49,571 nt of DNA from NCBI GenBank assembly GCA_944376745.1, contig CALWDR010000110.1:1-49571 (forward strand). Reading direction: 5' to 3'. The position numbers were made by a program, and so were the translations under genes. This stretch comes from an uncultured Lachnospiraceae bacterium (lineage in GTDB: Bacteria; Bacillota; Clostridia; Lachnospirales; Lachnospiraceae). Shown piece after piece: positions 17,291 through 25,847 of this stretch; the stretch's first letter is position 1; every line of letters begins with the position of its first letter. Under the pieces are notes generated by a model, which made no database searches, was not told the DNA's origin, and saw nothing but the letters and a program-made list of their open reading frames with translations.

Positions 17291-18104
17291 GTCCCACCTG
17301 GAAAATGTCGGAACCCTTCTTAAAATAGAGGACCGTCCCCGTGGGATTATGGCATTTTCTGCCGTCCGCGCTGAAGATCAAATGGTCGTAGGCCGTCACG
17401 TAATCGTAGATTTCAATATTTGTGGCATACCAGACCGTCTCCCGGTTTCCCGCATACCGGGCAAATTCCTCTATGACGTTCCAGTTTCCATGCATCTCAA
17501 ATTCATAGCTGTGCCCCCAGAGATAGAACAACGCGGGTGTGCTGCTCCAATCGCTCTCCACAAACCGGCGGGCCAGCTCCATCAGCTTCGGGTCCTTGTG
17601 ATGGCAGGTGGCAGGCAGACGCAGCCAGTCCCCTGGAATGTCAAATTTATGGGTGGACTCTGTGGTCCTGGAATATGCGATGCCGCACCGCCGAAGCGTC
17701 TCCACCACCCCGTCGCTGTAAGTGCCGTAAGGGTAGGCCATACCCCTCACGATACAGTCAAATTCCTGTTCCAGATTTTCCCGGTCCCAAAGCACCTCCC
17801 GGGTACACAGGTTTGCCGGCAGCTGCTCCAGATGCGGGTGGGTCAGCCCGTGGACCGCCACCTCCATGCCGCTGTTTTTATAGACCTCCTGACAGGTCTT
17901 TAAGGACATTCTCCGGTGAATGGTCCCCTCCGGGTACACCGTGCCCTCCGGTGCGTACAGGCCGCTGTTTAAATTGAAGGTGCCCTTCAGCCCGTTTTCC
18001 CTCATGATCTCAATCAGGCGGACGTCCTGCTCCACGCCGTCGTCATAGCTCAAAGTGAGGGCCCTGTCCTTCCCTCCCGGAAACCGCATAAAAAAGTCTG
18101 CCAT
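17262..18104 (-). CDS. Polysaccharide deacetylase (CE4 / NodB-like)
   Basis: 280 aa. CE4 motifs: motif 1 Tyr20-Asp21-Asp22 (TLSYDDGVEQD), the metal-binding His85 and His89 (VAVHGLTHPHL), motif 3 (MAYPYGTYSDGV) and a late WGHSYEFE segment. Family members remove N-acetyl groups from chitin-like sugars, peptidoglycan or other acetylated glycans with a divalent metal. There is no signal peptide, so it is either cytosolic, acting on intracellular glycosides or precursors, or exported without a classical signal. The C-terminal 80 residues (AYDHLIFSADGRKCHNPTGT) are beta-rich and not part of the minimal fold. It sits upstream of the amidase gene. Its 3' end is a unit of a tandem repeat. Confidence 0.9.
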   Translation of the reverse strand: MADFFMRFPGGKDRALTLSYDDGVEQDVRLIEIMRENGLKGTFNLNSGLYAPEGTVYPEGTIHRRMSLKTCQEVYKNSGMEVAVHGLTHPHLEQLPANLCTREVLWDRENLEQEFDCIVRGMAYPYGTYSDGVVETLRRCGIAYSRTTESTHKFDIPGDWLRLPATCHHKDPKLMELARRFVESDWSSTPALFYLWGHSYEFEMHGNWNVIEEFARYAGNRETVWYATNIEIYDYVTAYDHLIFSADGRKCHNPTGTVLYFKKGSDIFQVGPGESICCEG

Positions 18105-18172
18105 TTTTCCATTCCTCCATTTTCGTTTTGAGCGCTCCCTGTCTCACTCTTTTTATCACACAGATCCACTGT

Positions 18173-19672
18173 TTATAAATACTGAAGAAGCGTTGGTATC
18201 CCGCTGACAAAATTCAGCATCCCCGCCGTAAATACCAGCGCCGCAAGGGCCCAGCCCCGCCGGCTCCCCGTCCCTTTGACAGCCGCCCCGGTTCCGGCCT
18301 CTGAAAATTCAAAGGCAGAAAGGAGCTTTCCGCTAAGCCGTCCCAGCACCAGCCAAAGCAGCACCTGGGCCACAAAGAACACTCTGGCTCCCGAGGCGTA
18401 CATGGTGGGGGAAAAATACATGATCGCCTCGCTGGCGCAGGCCGCCAGCAGCAGAAGCACCGCCGCCGCCTTATCCTTAGGCTTTCGCTCCAGGCGCCAT
18501 AGCAGCGCCAGCGTGAAGACAAGGGCCGCCGTCCACCAGCCCAGAGCCAGCCAGTTCTGCCCGCTCAGCGAGCCCGGCGTCGCCACCTGCAAAACGGGCC
18601 TGGTAATATCCGCAACCCCCATTCCCATCTCGGAGAACAGCTCCACCCCCAGATCGGGCAGCAGAGAGACTGCGGCAAACACGGCGCAAAGTCCCATAAA
18701 AATCCAATCCCCCGCAGCTTTTGCATGTTTCCTGCCGGTCCACAACAGCCACAGCCCTACGACCCAGATCAGGAAAAACAGCATTTTCCCCTCGTTGGCA
18801 AAACTGCTCAGCATCCATTGCAGGGTGATGAACAGATGATTTCCCACGGACATCTCGGCATACTGGGGCATCCAAAGCCCCATCTCCGCCTGGCTTCTTG
18901 CCCCCGTTCCCGGCGAAATAAGCAGAAGCACCAAGGCCCCGGTCATCAGCACGACCTCCAGCAGGGGAAGCCAGGGAACGCGCCGTTCTCGGAACACGTA
19001 ATAGGCAACCGCCAGGGCCCCGAAGACGATCACCACCGCAGCGATCTGCTCCTGGCCCATGGCCGCGAGAAATCCACAGGGAATCGCGTAAAAAAACATC
19101 TGCTTCCCGCCAGCCATCCCGAAAGGTTCCGCCGCACCGCTGCCAGCAGAGGCCCTTTTTCCGCCTCCGTACACCAGCCCCACAAAGGGCATGGCCGCCC
19201 ACAGCCCGGCCACAATGGACCACAGATAGAAGGTAGAGCCCGTGATCCAGAAGGCTCCGTAGCCGATCACCTCGATTCCCAGGGACAAAATCCCCAGATA
19301 GACGGTGAGGGCCAGCAGAAAGCTGCTCCTGGCAAACAGTTCTCCCGTCATCCTCTTTCCCATAGTAATGAGCCCGTAGGGCAGAAGCGTCAGGATCAGA
19401 GCGTTCACCGGCTGCCAGAAGCTTTTTCCAAAATAGAAGGCCATGTAGGTCATGGCCTCGGAGGTCATGCGGCCCTCCCATTCCATATAGCGCATTTTCA
19501 GATACTCCCAGAAGGGCATGCTGTGCGCCATCTGATAGAAATAAGCGTCGTCCCCGTCGGTATAGGAGATCTGTCCGCACAGAAGAAAAGCCGCCAGGAA
19601 AAAGCCCACAAACAGGAGCCCCTCCCCGTACATCCACCGCTTTTCACCTTTTATCTTCTCTGCTAATTGCAA
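18173..19672 (-). CDS. DUF6056-like polytopic membrane protein, possible lipid-linked sugar transferase
   Basis: 499 aa with about ten or more membrane helices. An early periplasmic-type loop has YTDGDDAYFYQM and a later MRYMEWEGRM, typical of the GT-C-like DUF6056 group that includes phage O-antigen glucosyltransferases (Asp-Asp in the first loop as catalytic base). It likely moves a sugar from a polyprenyl carrier to an outside acceptor; this is inference. The start is TTG 19672 behind AGGAGAGGTG, overlapping the pyk stop by 10 bases; ATG 19633 is the alternative. Coupling to pyk appears to be transcriptional convenience. The two GtrA proteins at 25.0-26.3 kb and the GtrB-like enzyme at 32.8-33.8 kb are the usual partners of such a transferase. 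Confidence 0.7.
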   Translation of the reverse strand: MQLAEKIKGEKRWMYGEGLLFVGFFLAAFLLCGQISYTDGDDAYFYQMAHSMPFWEYLKMRYMEWEGRMTSEAMTYMAFYFGKSFWQPVNALILTLLPYGLITMGKRMTGELFARSSFLLALTVYLGILSLGIEVIGYGAFWITGSTFYLWSIVAGLWAAMPFVGLVYGGGKRASAGSGAAEPFGMAGGKQMFFYAIPCGFLAAMGQEQIAAVVIVFGALAVAYYVFRERRVPWLPLLEVVLMTGALVLLLISPGTGARSQAEMGLWMPQYAEMSVGNHLFITLQWMLSSFANEGKMLFFLIWVVGLWLLWTGRKHAKAAGDWIFMGLCAVFAAVSLLPDLGVELFSEMGMGVADITRPVLQVATPGSLSGQNWLALGWWTAALVFTLALLWRLERKPKDKAAAVLLLLAACASEAIMYFSPTMYASGARVFFVAQVLLWLVLGRLSGKLLSAFEFSEAGTGAAVKGTGSRRGWALAALVFTAGMLNFVSGIPTLLQYL

Positions 19673-21411
19673 CTGATCACACCTCTCCTGCCGTCCACGC
19701 TCACGTATGCCCCGGTCTTTAAGATCTTGGTGGCGTTCGTCGCCCCCAGGATCACCGGAATATCGAGGCTCAGCCCCACGATGGCGGCATGGCAGTTGTT
19801 TCCCTCACACTCCACAATGATGGCCGAGGCCTTCCGCATCTGCTCCACCATATCGTTGTTGGTCTCCCTGGCCACAATGATGTCCCCGGCCTTGAAGGTC
19901 CGCTTCAGCTCCTCCGCGTCCTCGCAGACGCACAGGCTCCCGGAGGTCTTCTGGTCGCCGATGCCGGTCCCGGTAATGAGGATGTGCCCGGCCACGTGGA
20001 CCTTGATGATGTTGGTGGTGCCGGATACGCCCAGGGGCACGCCGGCGGTGATGACCGTAATATCGCCCATGGACACCAGGCCCGCCTTCTCCGCCTCGTC
20101 CACCGCATGCTCAAAGAGCGCGTCCGCATTTTCCTTCCGCTCCAGAAGCAGCGGCGTCACGCCCCAGGAGAGGTTCAACTGGCGGCAGACCTTCTCGGAC
20201 ATGCTGCAGCCGATGATAGGACAGCTGGGGCGGTATTTGGACACCATACGGGCGGTCCGTCCCGACCTGGATACGGTGATGATGGCCGCCGCGTTCAGGT
20301 CGCTGGCCGTGGTGCAGGTGGCATGGGAAATGGCGTTGGTGATATCGGGATTGCGCAGGATCTCCCGGTTCTTGAACCTGGCCGTATAGTTGATATCCCG
20401 CTCCGTGCGGGCGGCGATCTTCACCATGGTCCGCAGGGCCTCCACCGGATAATTGCCCGCGGCGGTCTCCCCGGAGAGCATAATGGCGCTGGTGTCATCG
20501 TAGATGGCGTTGGCAACATCCGTGGCCTCCGCCCGGGTGGGCCTGGGGTTCTTGATCATGGAGTCCAGCATCTGGGTGGCCGTGATCACCTGCTTTCCGG
20601 CATTGTACACCTTGCGGATGATCATCTTCTGAATGACGGGAACGTCCTCGATGGGAATCTCCACACCCATATCGCCCCGGGCCACCATGACACCGTCGGA
20701 CACCCGGATGATCTCGTCGATATTGTCCACGCCCTGCATATTTTCAATTTTAGCGATGATATTGATATCACTGCAGCCCTTCTCGTCAAAGATCCGGCGG
20801 ATCTGTAAAATATCATCCGCGCTGCGGACAAAGGAGGCCGCGATAAAATCATAGTCATTTTCAATGCCGAATACGATATCGTCATAATCCTTCTGGCTGA
20901 TGTAAGGCATGGACAGCACCACCCCCGGCACGTTGACGCTCTTCTTGCTGCCGATCACGCCGCCGTTCTTCACAGTACAGATGATGTCCGTCTCCGTCAC
21001 CCCCTGAACGCTCATGGCGATCAGACCGTCGTCGATCAAAATGGAGGAGCCCGGCTCCACATCCTTCACCAGATTCTTGTAGCTGATGGAGGCCCGCTTC
21101 TCGTCCCCCAGAATGTCCTCGGTGGTAAGGGTGTAGGTCTGTCCCTCGGTAACCGTGATCTTATCGCCCTTCACCTCGCCCAGGCGGATCTCCGGCCCTT
21201 TGGTGTCCAAAAGGGTGGCAACCGGCAGATTCAGCTCCGCCCGCAGCCGCTTCACCTCTTTGAGGCGCCTGCCCTGCTCTTCGTGGTCTCCATGGGAAAA
21301 ATTAAACCGGGCCACATCCATGCCCTCTATCATCAACTGCTTCAGTACGCCCTCCCTCTCCGTGGCGGGCCCAAGGGTACAAATGATCTTTGTTTTTCTC
21401 TGTTCTCTCAT
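19663..21411 (-). CDS. pyk: Pyruvate kinase with C-terminal PEP-utiliser domain
   Basis: 582 aa. Converts phosphoenolpyruvate and ADP to pyruvate and ATP. Visible motifs: ARFNFSHGDHEEQ (substrate/K site), the signature around IIAKIENMQGVDNIDEI (catalytic Lys), VARGDMGVEIP, and LSGETAAGNYP. The last 110 residues are the extra domain found in Firmicutes enzymes, homologous to the mobile phospho-histidine domain of PEP synthase (NNCHAAIVGLSLDIPVILG), with Cys in place of the usual Thr/Ser before His; in pyruvate kinases it is thought not to be phosphorylated in catalysis. The downstream membrane protein gene overlaps its stop codon. Confidence 0.98.
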   Translation of the reverse strand: MREQRKTKIICTLGPATEREGVLKQLMIEGMDVARFNFSHGDHEEQGRRLKEVKRLRAELNLPVATLLDTKGPEIRLGEVKGDKITVTEGQTYTLTTEDILGDEKRASISYKNLVKDVEPGSSILIDDGLIAMSVQGVTETDIICTVKNGGVIGSKKSVNVPGVVLSMPYISQKDYDDIVFGIENDYDFIAASFVRSADDILQIRRIFDEKGCSDINIIAKIENMQGVDNIDEIIRVSDGVMVARGDMGVEIPIEDVPVIQKMIIRKVYNAGKQVITATQMLDSMIKNPRPTRAEATDVANAIYDDTSAIMLSGETAAGNYPVEALRTMVKIAARTERDINYTARFKNREILRNPDITNAISHATCTTASDLNAAAIITVSRSGRTARMVSKYRPSCPIIGCSMSEKVCRQLNLSWGVTPLLLERKENADALFEHAVDEAEKAGLVSMGDITVITAGVPLGVSGTTNIIKVHVAGHILITGTGIGDQKTSGSLCVCEDAEELKRTFKAGDIIVARETNNDMVEQMRKASAIIVECEGNNCHAAIVGLSLDIPVILGATNATKILKTGAYVSVDGRRGVISCN

Positions 21412-21494
21412 CGCTTTTACTACCTTTCTTTCTCGTCGAGAATATATACTCTGTTTCCAATTTTTCTGTCCGTGCTTATTTTACCAAAAAATGC

Positions 21495-21525
21495 GCAAAA
21501 AAGAAAGAGGATGTTTCCATCCTCT
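21495..21525 (-). terminator. Terminator after arcC
   Basis: Stem AGAGGATG (21506-21513) with CATCCTCT (21518-21525), loop of four; on the minus strand it is followed by TTCTTTTTT to about 21497. It lies about 80 bases past the arcC stop and separates arcC from pyk. Confidence 0.7.
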
Positions 21526-21605
21526 CTCATTTTTTATGTTCAGAACTGCTTGTTCGCTCCGTAACCGGCCCCCGGAGCTGGCCTCTGACAGTGCCTGTCC
21601 GGCCC

Positions 21606-22538
21606 TTATTTGTGTATCACGGTCCCGGTCCTGCCGTCCAGGCCCTCCCGGGTGGTATCCAGCCGGGTGATCAGCGCCGAGCGCACGGCGGAATTGCCGA
21701 TAAATTCCACTGCCGCCTGAATCTTGGGCAGCATGGTGCCCTCCTCGAACTGTCCCTCCTCGATATACCGCTCTGCTTCCGCCACGGTCATGGTATCCAG
21801 AGGCTGCTCCGTTTCCCTGCCAAAATCCAGGCACACCTTCTCCACGCCAGTGAGGATCACCAGCATATCGGCGTCCAGAAGCTCCGCCAGCTTGCCGGCG
21901 GCTGTGTCCTTCTCGATCACCGCGCTGGCTCCCTTCAGCCGGTGGTCCTGCACCAGAACCGGGATTCCGCCGCCGCCGCAGGCCACCACGATCTGGTCCG
22001 CGTCCAGCAATGCCCGGATGGCGTCGATCTCAATGACCTCCATGGGCTTGGGCGCCGCCACGATCCTGCGGTACCCTTCCTTCGTCTCCACCACATGGTT
22101 GCCCTTCTTCTCCTCCGCCTCCGCTTCCTCCCTGGTCATAACGCGGCCCACGATCTTGGTGGGCTTGTAGAAGGCCTCGTCATAGGGGTCCACGGTCACC
22201 TGGGTGAGAACGGTGGACACCGGCTTATAGATCCCCCTGTCCAAAAGCTCCGTGCGGATGGCATTCTGCAAGTCATATCCGATATAGCCCTGGCTCATGG
22301 CCGAGCACACGGACATGGGCGTGGCGGTGTATTCCGGGTAGAGCTTACAGAACTCCGCCATAGCCGTGTGGATCATGCCCACCTGGGGGCCGTTGCTGTG
22401 GGTGATGGCCACCTGATAATCCTGTTGAATAAAATCCGCCACCGCCTTGGCCGTCCGCCTGGTGGCCTCCTTCTGCTCCGGCAGCGTGGTTCCCAGGGCC
22501 TCATGGCCCAACGCGATCACAATTCTTTTCTTCCTCAT
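21606..22538 (-). CDS. arcC: Carbamate kinase
   Basis: 310 aa, the normal length. Makes ATP and carbamate from carbamoyl phosphate and ADP, the last step of arginine deiminase or purine/agmatine breakdown. Typical motifs: IALGHEAL near the start, THSNGPQVG, SMSQGYIGYDLQNA-like (AMSQGYIGYDLQNA), VACGGGGIPV and VIEKDTAAGKLA, then ILTGVEKV. In most carbamate kinases the first loop is GGNAL; here it is GHEAL, as in some clostridial copies. It stands alone here, without arcA/arcB, so the source of carbamoyl phosphate must lie elsewhere. ATG 22538 follows GGAGG at 7 bases. Confidence 0.96.
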   Translation of the reverse strand: MRKKRIVIALGHEALGTTLPEQKEATRRTAKAVADFIQQDYQVAITHSNGPQVGMIHTAMAEFCKLYPEYTATPMSVCSAMSQGYIGYDLQNAIRTELLDRGIYKPVSTVLTQVTVDPYDEAFYKPTKIVGRVMTREEAEAEEKKGNHVVETKEGYRRIVAAPKPMEVIEIDAIRALLDADQIVVACGGGGIPVLVQDHRLKGASAVIEKDTAAGKLAELLDADMLVILTGVEKVCLDFGRETEQPLDTMTVAEAERYIEEGQFEEGTMLPKIQAAVEFIGNSAVRSALITRLDTTREGLDGRTGTVIHK

Positions 22539-22672
22539 GAAAATTCCTCCGTTCCACGGTAAATGCGAAAACCTGTCCCGGCATTTCCGATTTTACTGCA
22601 CCTATCATAGCACATTTTGGGCGCTTTGCATAGACTCTGGGGGAACTTTTCCAGACTCCCGATTACTTTCCA

Positions 22673-22846
22673 GTAACAGTTCAAACAGCTAGGCAATAAA
22701 AAGACAGACCGTGCAAATTTATTTGCTAAGGGCGGTCTTTTTATTGCCGTAGATTGGCTAAACGCCAATCAGCCACAGACAGGAGCTGCGTAGCAGCGAA
22801 TAGCCTTCGGAGAAGGCAGTCTGTGGCTTGCTGTCTGAACTGTTAC
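22673..22846. mobile_element. 174-bp MITE (IS66-like ends), copy A, with 8-bp target duplication
   Basis: Ends are 17-bp inverted repeats: GTAACAGTTCAAACAGC (22673-22689) and GCTGTCTGAACTGTTAC (22830-22846), one mismatch. The flanks are exact 8-bp direct repeats ACTTTCCA (22665-22672 and 22847-22854). No transposase. Inside are several hairpins (GGCAATAAAAAGA with TCTTTTTATTGCC; GATTGGC/GCCAATC; GCCACAGAC/GTCTGTGGC). GTAA termini with 8-bp duplications are the hallmark of the IS66 family, which could mobilise it in trans. Confidence 0.88.
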
Positions 22847-22866
22847 ACTTTCCAGGAGGAAAAAAA

Positions 22867-22934
22867 AGCAACCGTCCAGTCCGCCTGCCCCCATAGAGAT
22901 TACCTCATGGGGACAGGCGGCGGCTGAGCGGTTG
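22867..22934 (-). terminator. Long terminator after the htrA-like gene
   Basis: Minus strand: GCAACCG (22934-22928), an inner GC-rich stem CCTGYCCCCAT/ATGGGGGCAGG, and CGGTTGC (22873-22867), followed by eight T. This is a very stable rho-independent terminator 115 bases after the protease stop. Together with the MITE it accounts for the 22539-23048 gap. Confidence 0.85.
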
Positions 22935-23048
22935 CAAGTCGAGCTATACGATTCGATAAGAGGACTGGGGGCCAAGCTGCCTTGTTTCATTCATTACGTT
23001 TTTTTATTACCGGCAGACGAGCCTCTCAGGGGTTCCTTCTGCCGTCTC

Positions 23049-24890
23049 TTAATTCCGTTTTCCCAGAGTGACGGTCACGGTCTTATCGATCCACTCGCCG
23101 TTCTCGGACACCTTCAGAGACACCTCCACGGTGGTTCCCGCCGCGTAATATTTCATCCGCTCGGACAGGGCGTCCATGGAATTTACCTCCCGTCCGTCAA
23201 AGGCGGTGAGGATATCGCCAGGACGGATGCCCGCCTGGTCCGCGGCGCTGCCCTCCACAACCTGGGTCAGGTAGATGCCGTTGGGCATATTAAACTGGTC
23301 TCCCAGCTCGTCGTTTACATCCACGCCGGTGACGCCCAGATAAGCCGCCTGGGAGTCATCCACCTTTTCTTTGCTGATCAGATCATTAATGATCGGCTCC
23401 GCCGTATCGATGGGAATGGCATAGCCCATACCTTCCACGTCCGTATCCGTATATTTTACAGAATTGATGCCCACGACCTCGCCGTTGATGTTCAGCAGGG
23501 CGCCGCCGCTGTTGCCGGGGTTGATGGCCGCGTCGGTCTGGATCAGGCTGTTGGTGACGGTGTTGTTGTTTTGATCCGTAACCGTCACTTCCCGGTTCAG
23601 GGCGCTGATCACGCCGGTGGTAACGGACTGGCCATAGCCCAGCGCGTTGCCGATGGCGACAGCCGGCTCACCGACCTTCAGATTGTCGGAACTGCCAAGG
23701 GTGGCAACCTTGATCTTACTCATGGTCTCACTGGGAATATCGCTGATCTTCACGGTGATGACCGCCAGATCCGTGGTGGAATCCGTGCCCTTGATCTCCG
23801 CCGCCACGCTGGTATCATCCACAAAATTTACGGTCAGAGTGGTGGCTCCGCTGACCACATGGTTATTGGTCGCGATATACAAAAGCTCATCAGTCTGTGC
23901 CACAATAATACCGGAGCCCGCGCTGGGGATCTCCTGCTGGAAGGTCTGACCAAACCAGCTCTGCACCTGCTGCACCGACAGATTTGTGATGGCCACGATG
24001 GAGGGCATCACATTCTCCACCACCTCGGACACGTCGCTGACCACGGCCTTGGTGCCGGTGCTTGTGGTAGTGAGCTTGCCGCCGTTGTCCTGATTTACGG
24101 AAGTTCCCGCCGTCTGCTGGCTCTCCTGGCCGCCTGTGGCATAGTCAAAGACAACTCCGGTTCCGTAAAATACGGTTCCGCCCACCAGGCCGAAGACCAG
24201 CGCTATGGCCGCGCATTTGGCCAGGGTCTTTCCAAAGCCGCCCTTTCTCTTTTCCTTACGCGCCTTTTTCTTCTTCCCGGAAGCCGGTGCGCCCGAAGCC
24301 GCAAACTGCTGGCTCTGGGTATATCCCTGGCTCTGAGTAGCCGATGCATTCTGGCTGTTCTGTGCTTTTTGCTTCACGAAGCTGTAGGAGTACAGAGAGC
24401 TTGCGCCCGGATCTTGGCTCTGGCCCGCCGCCGTATTCTGGGCCTGGCCGTAGCTCTGGGTCTGATTCTGGCTGTAGGATGCGCCCTGGTTCTGGCCGTA
24501 GCTGGTATCCTGCGCCTGGCCGTAGGATGCGCCCTGGTTCTGAGCCTGGCTGTAAGCTGTATCCTGCGCCTGGCCGTAGGATGTGCCCTGGTTCTGGGCC
24601 TGGCTGTAAGCTGTATCCTGACCCTGGCCATAGGATGTGCCCTGATTCTGAGCCTGGCTGTAAGCTGTGCCCTGGCTCTGGCTGTAGCTGGTATCCTGCG
24701 CCTGGCTATAACTCTGTTCCTGATTCTGGCTCTGGCTGTAGCCGTTATCCTGTACCTGACTGTAGGTCTGTTCCTGATTCTGGCCCTGACTGCCGGCCAG
24801 ATTCTGGGTCTGACCGTAGGCCGTCTCCTGACTCTCATTCTGGTTCTGATTCTGCGAACCGTTGTAGTTGTTGTAATAGTTGGTATCCAT
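23049..24890 (-). CDS. htrA: HtrA/DegP-type membrane serine protease with Q/Y/S-rich disordered N-terminus
   Basis: 613 aa. Residues 1-200 are low complexity, built of YSQAQNQ and SYGQAQD units. A Lys/Arg patch (206-216) and one membrane helix (about 222-250) follow, so the disordered part is cytosolic. Then a trypsin-like domain with the triad His344 (ATNNHVVSGA), Asp374 (STTDLAVI) and Ser461 (NPGNSGGALLN), and a PDZ domain (about 515-605, SAADQAGIRPGDILTAFDG). It degrades or refolds damaged proteins outside the membrane during envelope stress. ATG 24890 follows AGGAGA. The family usually has a short cytosolic tail; the 200-residue repeat region is unusual. A palindrome upstream may be an operator. 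Confidence 0.95.
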   Translation of the reverse strand: MDTNYYNNYNGSQNQNQNESQETAYGQTQNLAGSQGQNQEQTYSQVQDNGYSQSQNQEQSYSQAQDTSYSQSQGTAYSQAQNQGTSYGQGQDTAYSQAQNQGTSYGQAQDTAYSQAQNQGASYGQAQDTSYGQNQGASYSQNQTQSYGQAQNTAAGQSQDPGASSLYSYSFVKQKAQNSQNASATQSQGYTQSQQFAASGAPASGKKKKARKEKRKGGFGKTLAKCAAIALVFGLVGGTVFYGTGVVFDYATGGQESQQTAGTSVNQDNGGKLTTTSTGTKAVVSDVSEVVENVMPSIVAITNLSVQQVQSWFGQTFQQEIPSAGSGIIVAQTDELLYIATNNHVVSGATTLTVNFVDDTSVAAEIKGTDSTTDLAVITVKISDIPSETMSKIKVATLGSSDNLKVGEPAVAIGNALGYGQSVTTGVISALNREVTVTDQNNNTVTNSLIQTDAAINPGNSGGALLNINGEVVGINSVKYTDTDVEGMGYAIPIDTAEPIINDLISKEKVDDSQAAYLGVTGVDVNDELGDQFNMPNGIYLTQVVEGSAADQAGIRPGDILTAFDGREVNSMDALSERMKYYAAGTTVEVSLKVSENGEWIDKTVTVTLGKRN

Positions 24891-24937
24891 AACAAAGTCT
24901 CCTCTCTCGAAAAATCTTTGATTTCATTCCTGTTGCC

Positions 24938-24952
24938 GTTCACACTGTGAAC
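24938..24952. promoter_or_regulatory. Palindrome in the htrA leader, candidate operator
   Basis: GTTCACACTGTGAAC is a perfect 7+1+7 palindrome 48 bases before the htrA start codon. Its size and position suit a dimeric regulator such as an envelope-stress response protein. I see no convincing promoter core next to it, so this is only a candidate. Confidence 0.4.
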
Positions 24953-25027
24953 TGTAACTCTTTTCTATGGTTACGAGTTTAGCCGTAAATTGTGTAGAAA
25001 GTGTGATGAATCTTTCAACAAATTGTG

Positions 25028-25474
25028 TTAATTCCACTGATTTTTCCGGGAGATCTTTTTGAAGTGCCAGGTACCGTTCCTGCCCCACTGCCGCTCCTCC
25101 ATCAGAAGCTTGCGGGTCACAAAGTTCCACACGGACACCAGGAGGGTCGCCAGGATCTTGGCCCCCATGTAGTGGAAGCCCAGACGCTCCACGCCCCAGC
25201 GCAGGAACACGGTATTAAGCCCCAGGCCGCACAGGCTCAGCAGCAGAAACAGCAGGAACTGTCCCGTCCTGCTTACGTCCTCCCGGGCGGAAAATACATA
25301 TTTTTTGCTGTATATGTAGTTAAATACCGTGGAAACCGTATAGGAACAGCAGGCGGACCAAAGGTAGTGCATGTCCCCAAATTCCGTCAGCAGAAAGAGC
25401 AGTCCGTAGTCGATGCCGAAGGACAGGACGCCCACGATGCTGAAGCGGAAAAATTGCTTCAATAAATTCAACAT
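25028..25474 (-). CDS. GtrA-family membrane protein, copy 1
   Basis: 148 aa, four membrane helices, GtrA fold: RFSIVGVLSFGIDYGLLFLL at the start, NYIYSKKYVFSA in the centre and ILATLLVSVWNFVTRKLLME at the end. GtrA proteins are small flippase-like partners that move polyprenyl-phosphate-linked sugars across the membrane for glycan decoration. ATG 25474 has a GAGGG ribosome site. The basic tail (WGRNGTWHFKKISRKNQWN) is longer than usual. It is the last gene of the glycopolymer locus before htrA and is separated from the second gtrA by a MITE. Confidence 0.92.
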   Translation of the reverse strand: MLNLLKQFFRFSIVGVLSFGIDYGLLFLLTEFGDMHYLWSACCSYTVSTVFNYIYSKKYVFSAREDVSRTGQFLLFLLLSLCGLGLNTVFLRWGVERLGFHYMGAKILATLLVSVWNFVTRKLLMEERQWGRNGTWHFKKISRKNQWN

Positions 25475-25520
25475 TTTGATTCCCTCTTTTTCATTGCTTC
25501 TTTTTCATACATATGATGTT

Positions 25521-25544
25521 GGGGTCAAAAGGTATTTTGACCCC
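25521..25544. repeat. Perfect GGGGTCAAAA palindrome
   Basis: GGGGTCAAAA, loop GGTA, TTTTGACCCC, upstream of gtrA copy 1. The palindrome and the following CATGATACC also occur, altered, at 11924-11953 and 11994-12020, so this is a dispersed short repeat. It could act as a regulator site or as a weak terminator. Confidence 0.6.
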
Positions 25545-25626
25545 ATGATACCTACGAATTGCTCCGCACTGCGTGCTCCCGCAATTCTAAAACATATTTG
25601 TATAATATACACGAAAAAGAAGAAAA

Positions 25627-25653
25627 AAGCAAGTGCCAAATGGCACCTGCTTT
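25627..25653 (-). terminator. Hairpin terminator between the two gtrA genes
   Basis: AAAGCA-A-GTGCCA, loop AA, TGGCAC-C-TGCTTT, one internal mismatch. On the minus strand it is followed by a T/C-rich tail (TTTCTTCTTTTT). It would end the transcript from gtrA copy 2 after the MITE and isolate gtrA copy 1. Confidence 0.6.
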
Positions 25654-25673
25654 GTATGTTTTTTACAAAATGC

Positions 25674-25847
25674 GTAACAGTTCAGACAGCTAGGCAATAA
25701 AAAGATAGACCGTGCAAATTTATTTGCTAAGGGCGGTCTTTTTATTGCCGTAGATTGGCGGAACGCCAATCAGCCACAGACAGGAGCTGCGCAGCAGCGA
25801 ATAGCCTTCGGAGAAGGCGGTCTGTGGCTTGCTGTCTGAACTGTTAC
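25674..25847. mobile_element. 174-bp MITE (IS66-like ends), copy B, with 8-bp target duplication
   Basis: Same length, orientation and almost the same sequence as 22673-22846. The ends here are a perfect 17-bp inverted repeat, GTAACAGTTCAGACAGC with GCTGTCTGAACTGTTAC. It is flanked by exact 8-bp repeats CAAAATGC (25666-25673 and 25848-25855). It lies between two gtrA genes and accounts for much of the 25475-25919 gap. Confidence 0.9.

Noticed and set aside
22535..22768. Small protein gene over the MITE, repeated near 25587-25769
   Set aside because: Both frames come from the same non-coding MITE sequence.
22932..24950. Plus-strand reading frame of 672 codons opposite the HtrA gene
   Set aside because: It is the antisense of a clear protease gene with repeated codons; its sequence is an artefact of the Q-rich repeat and has no ribosome site or family.
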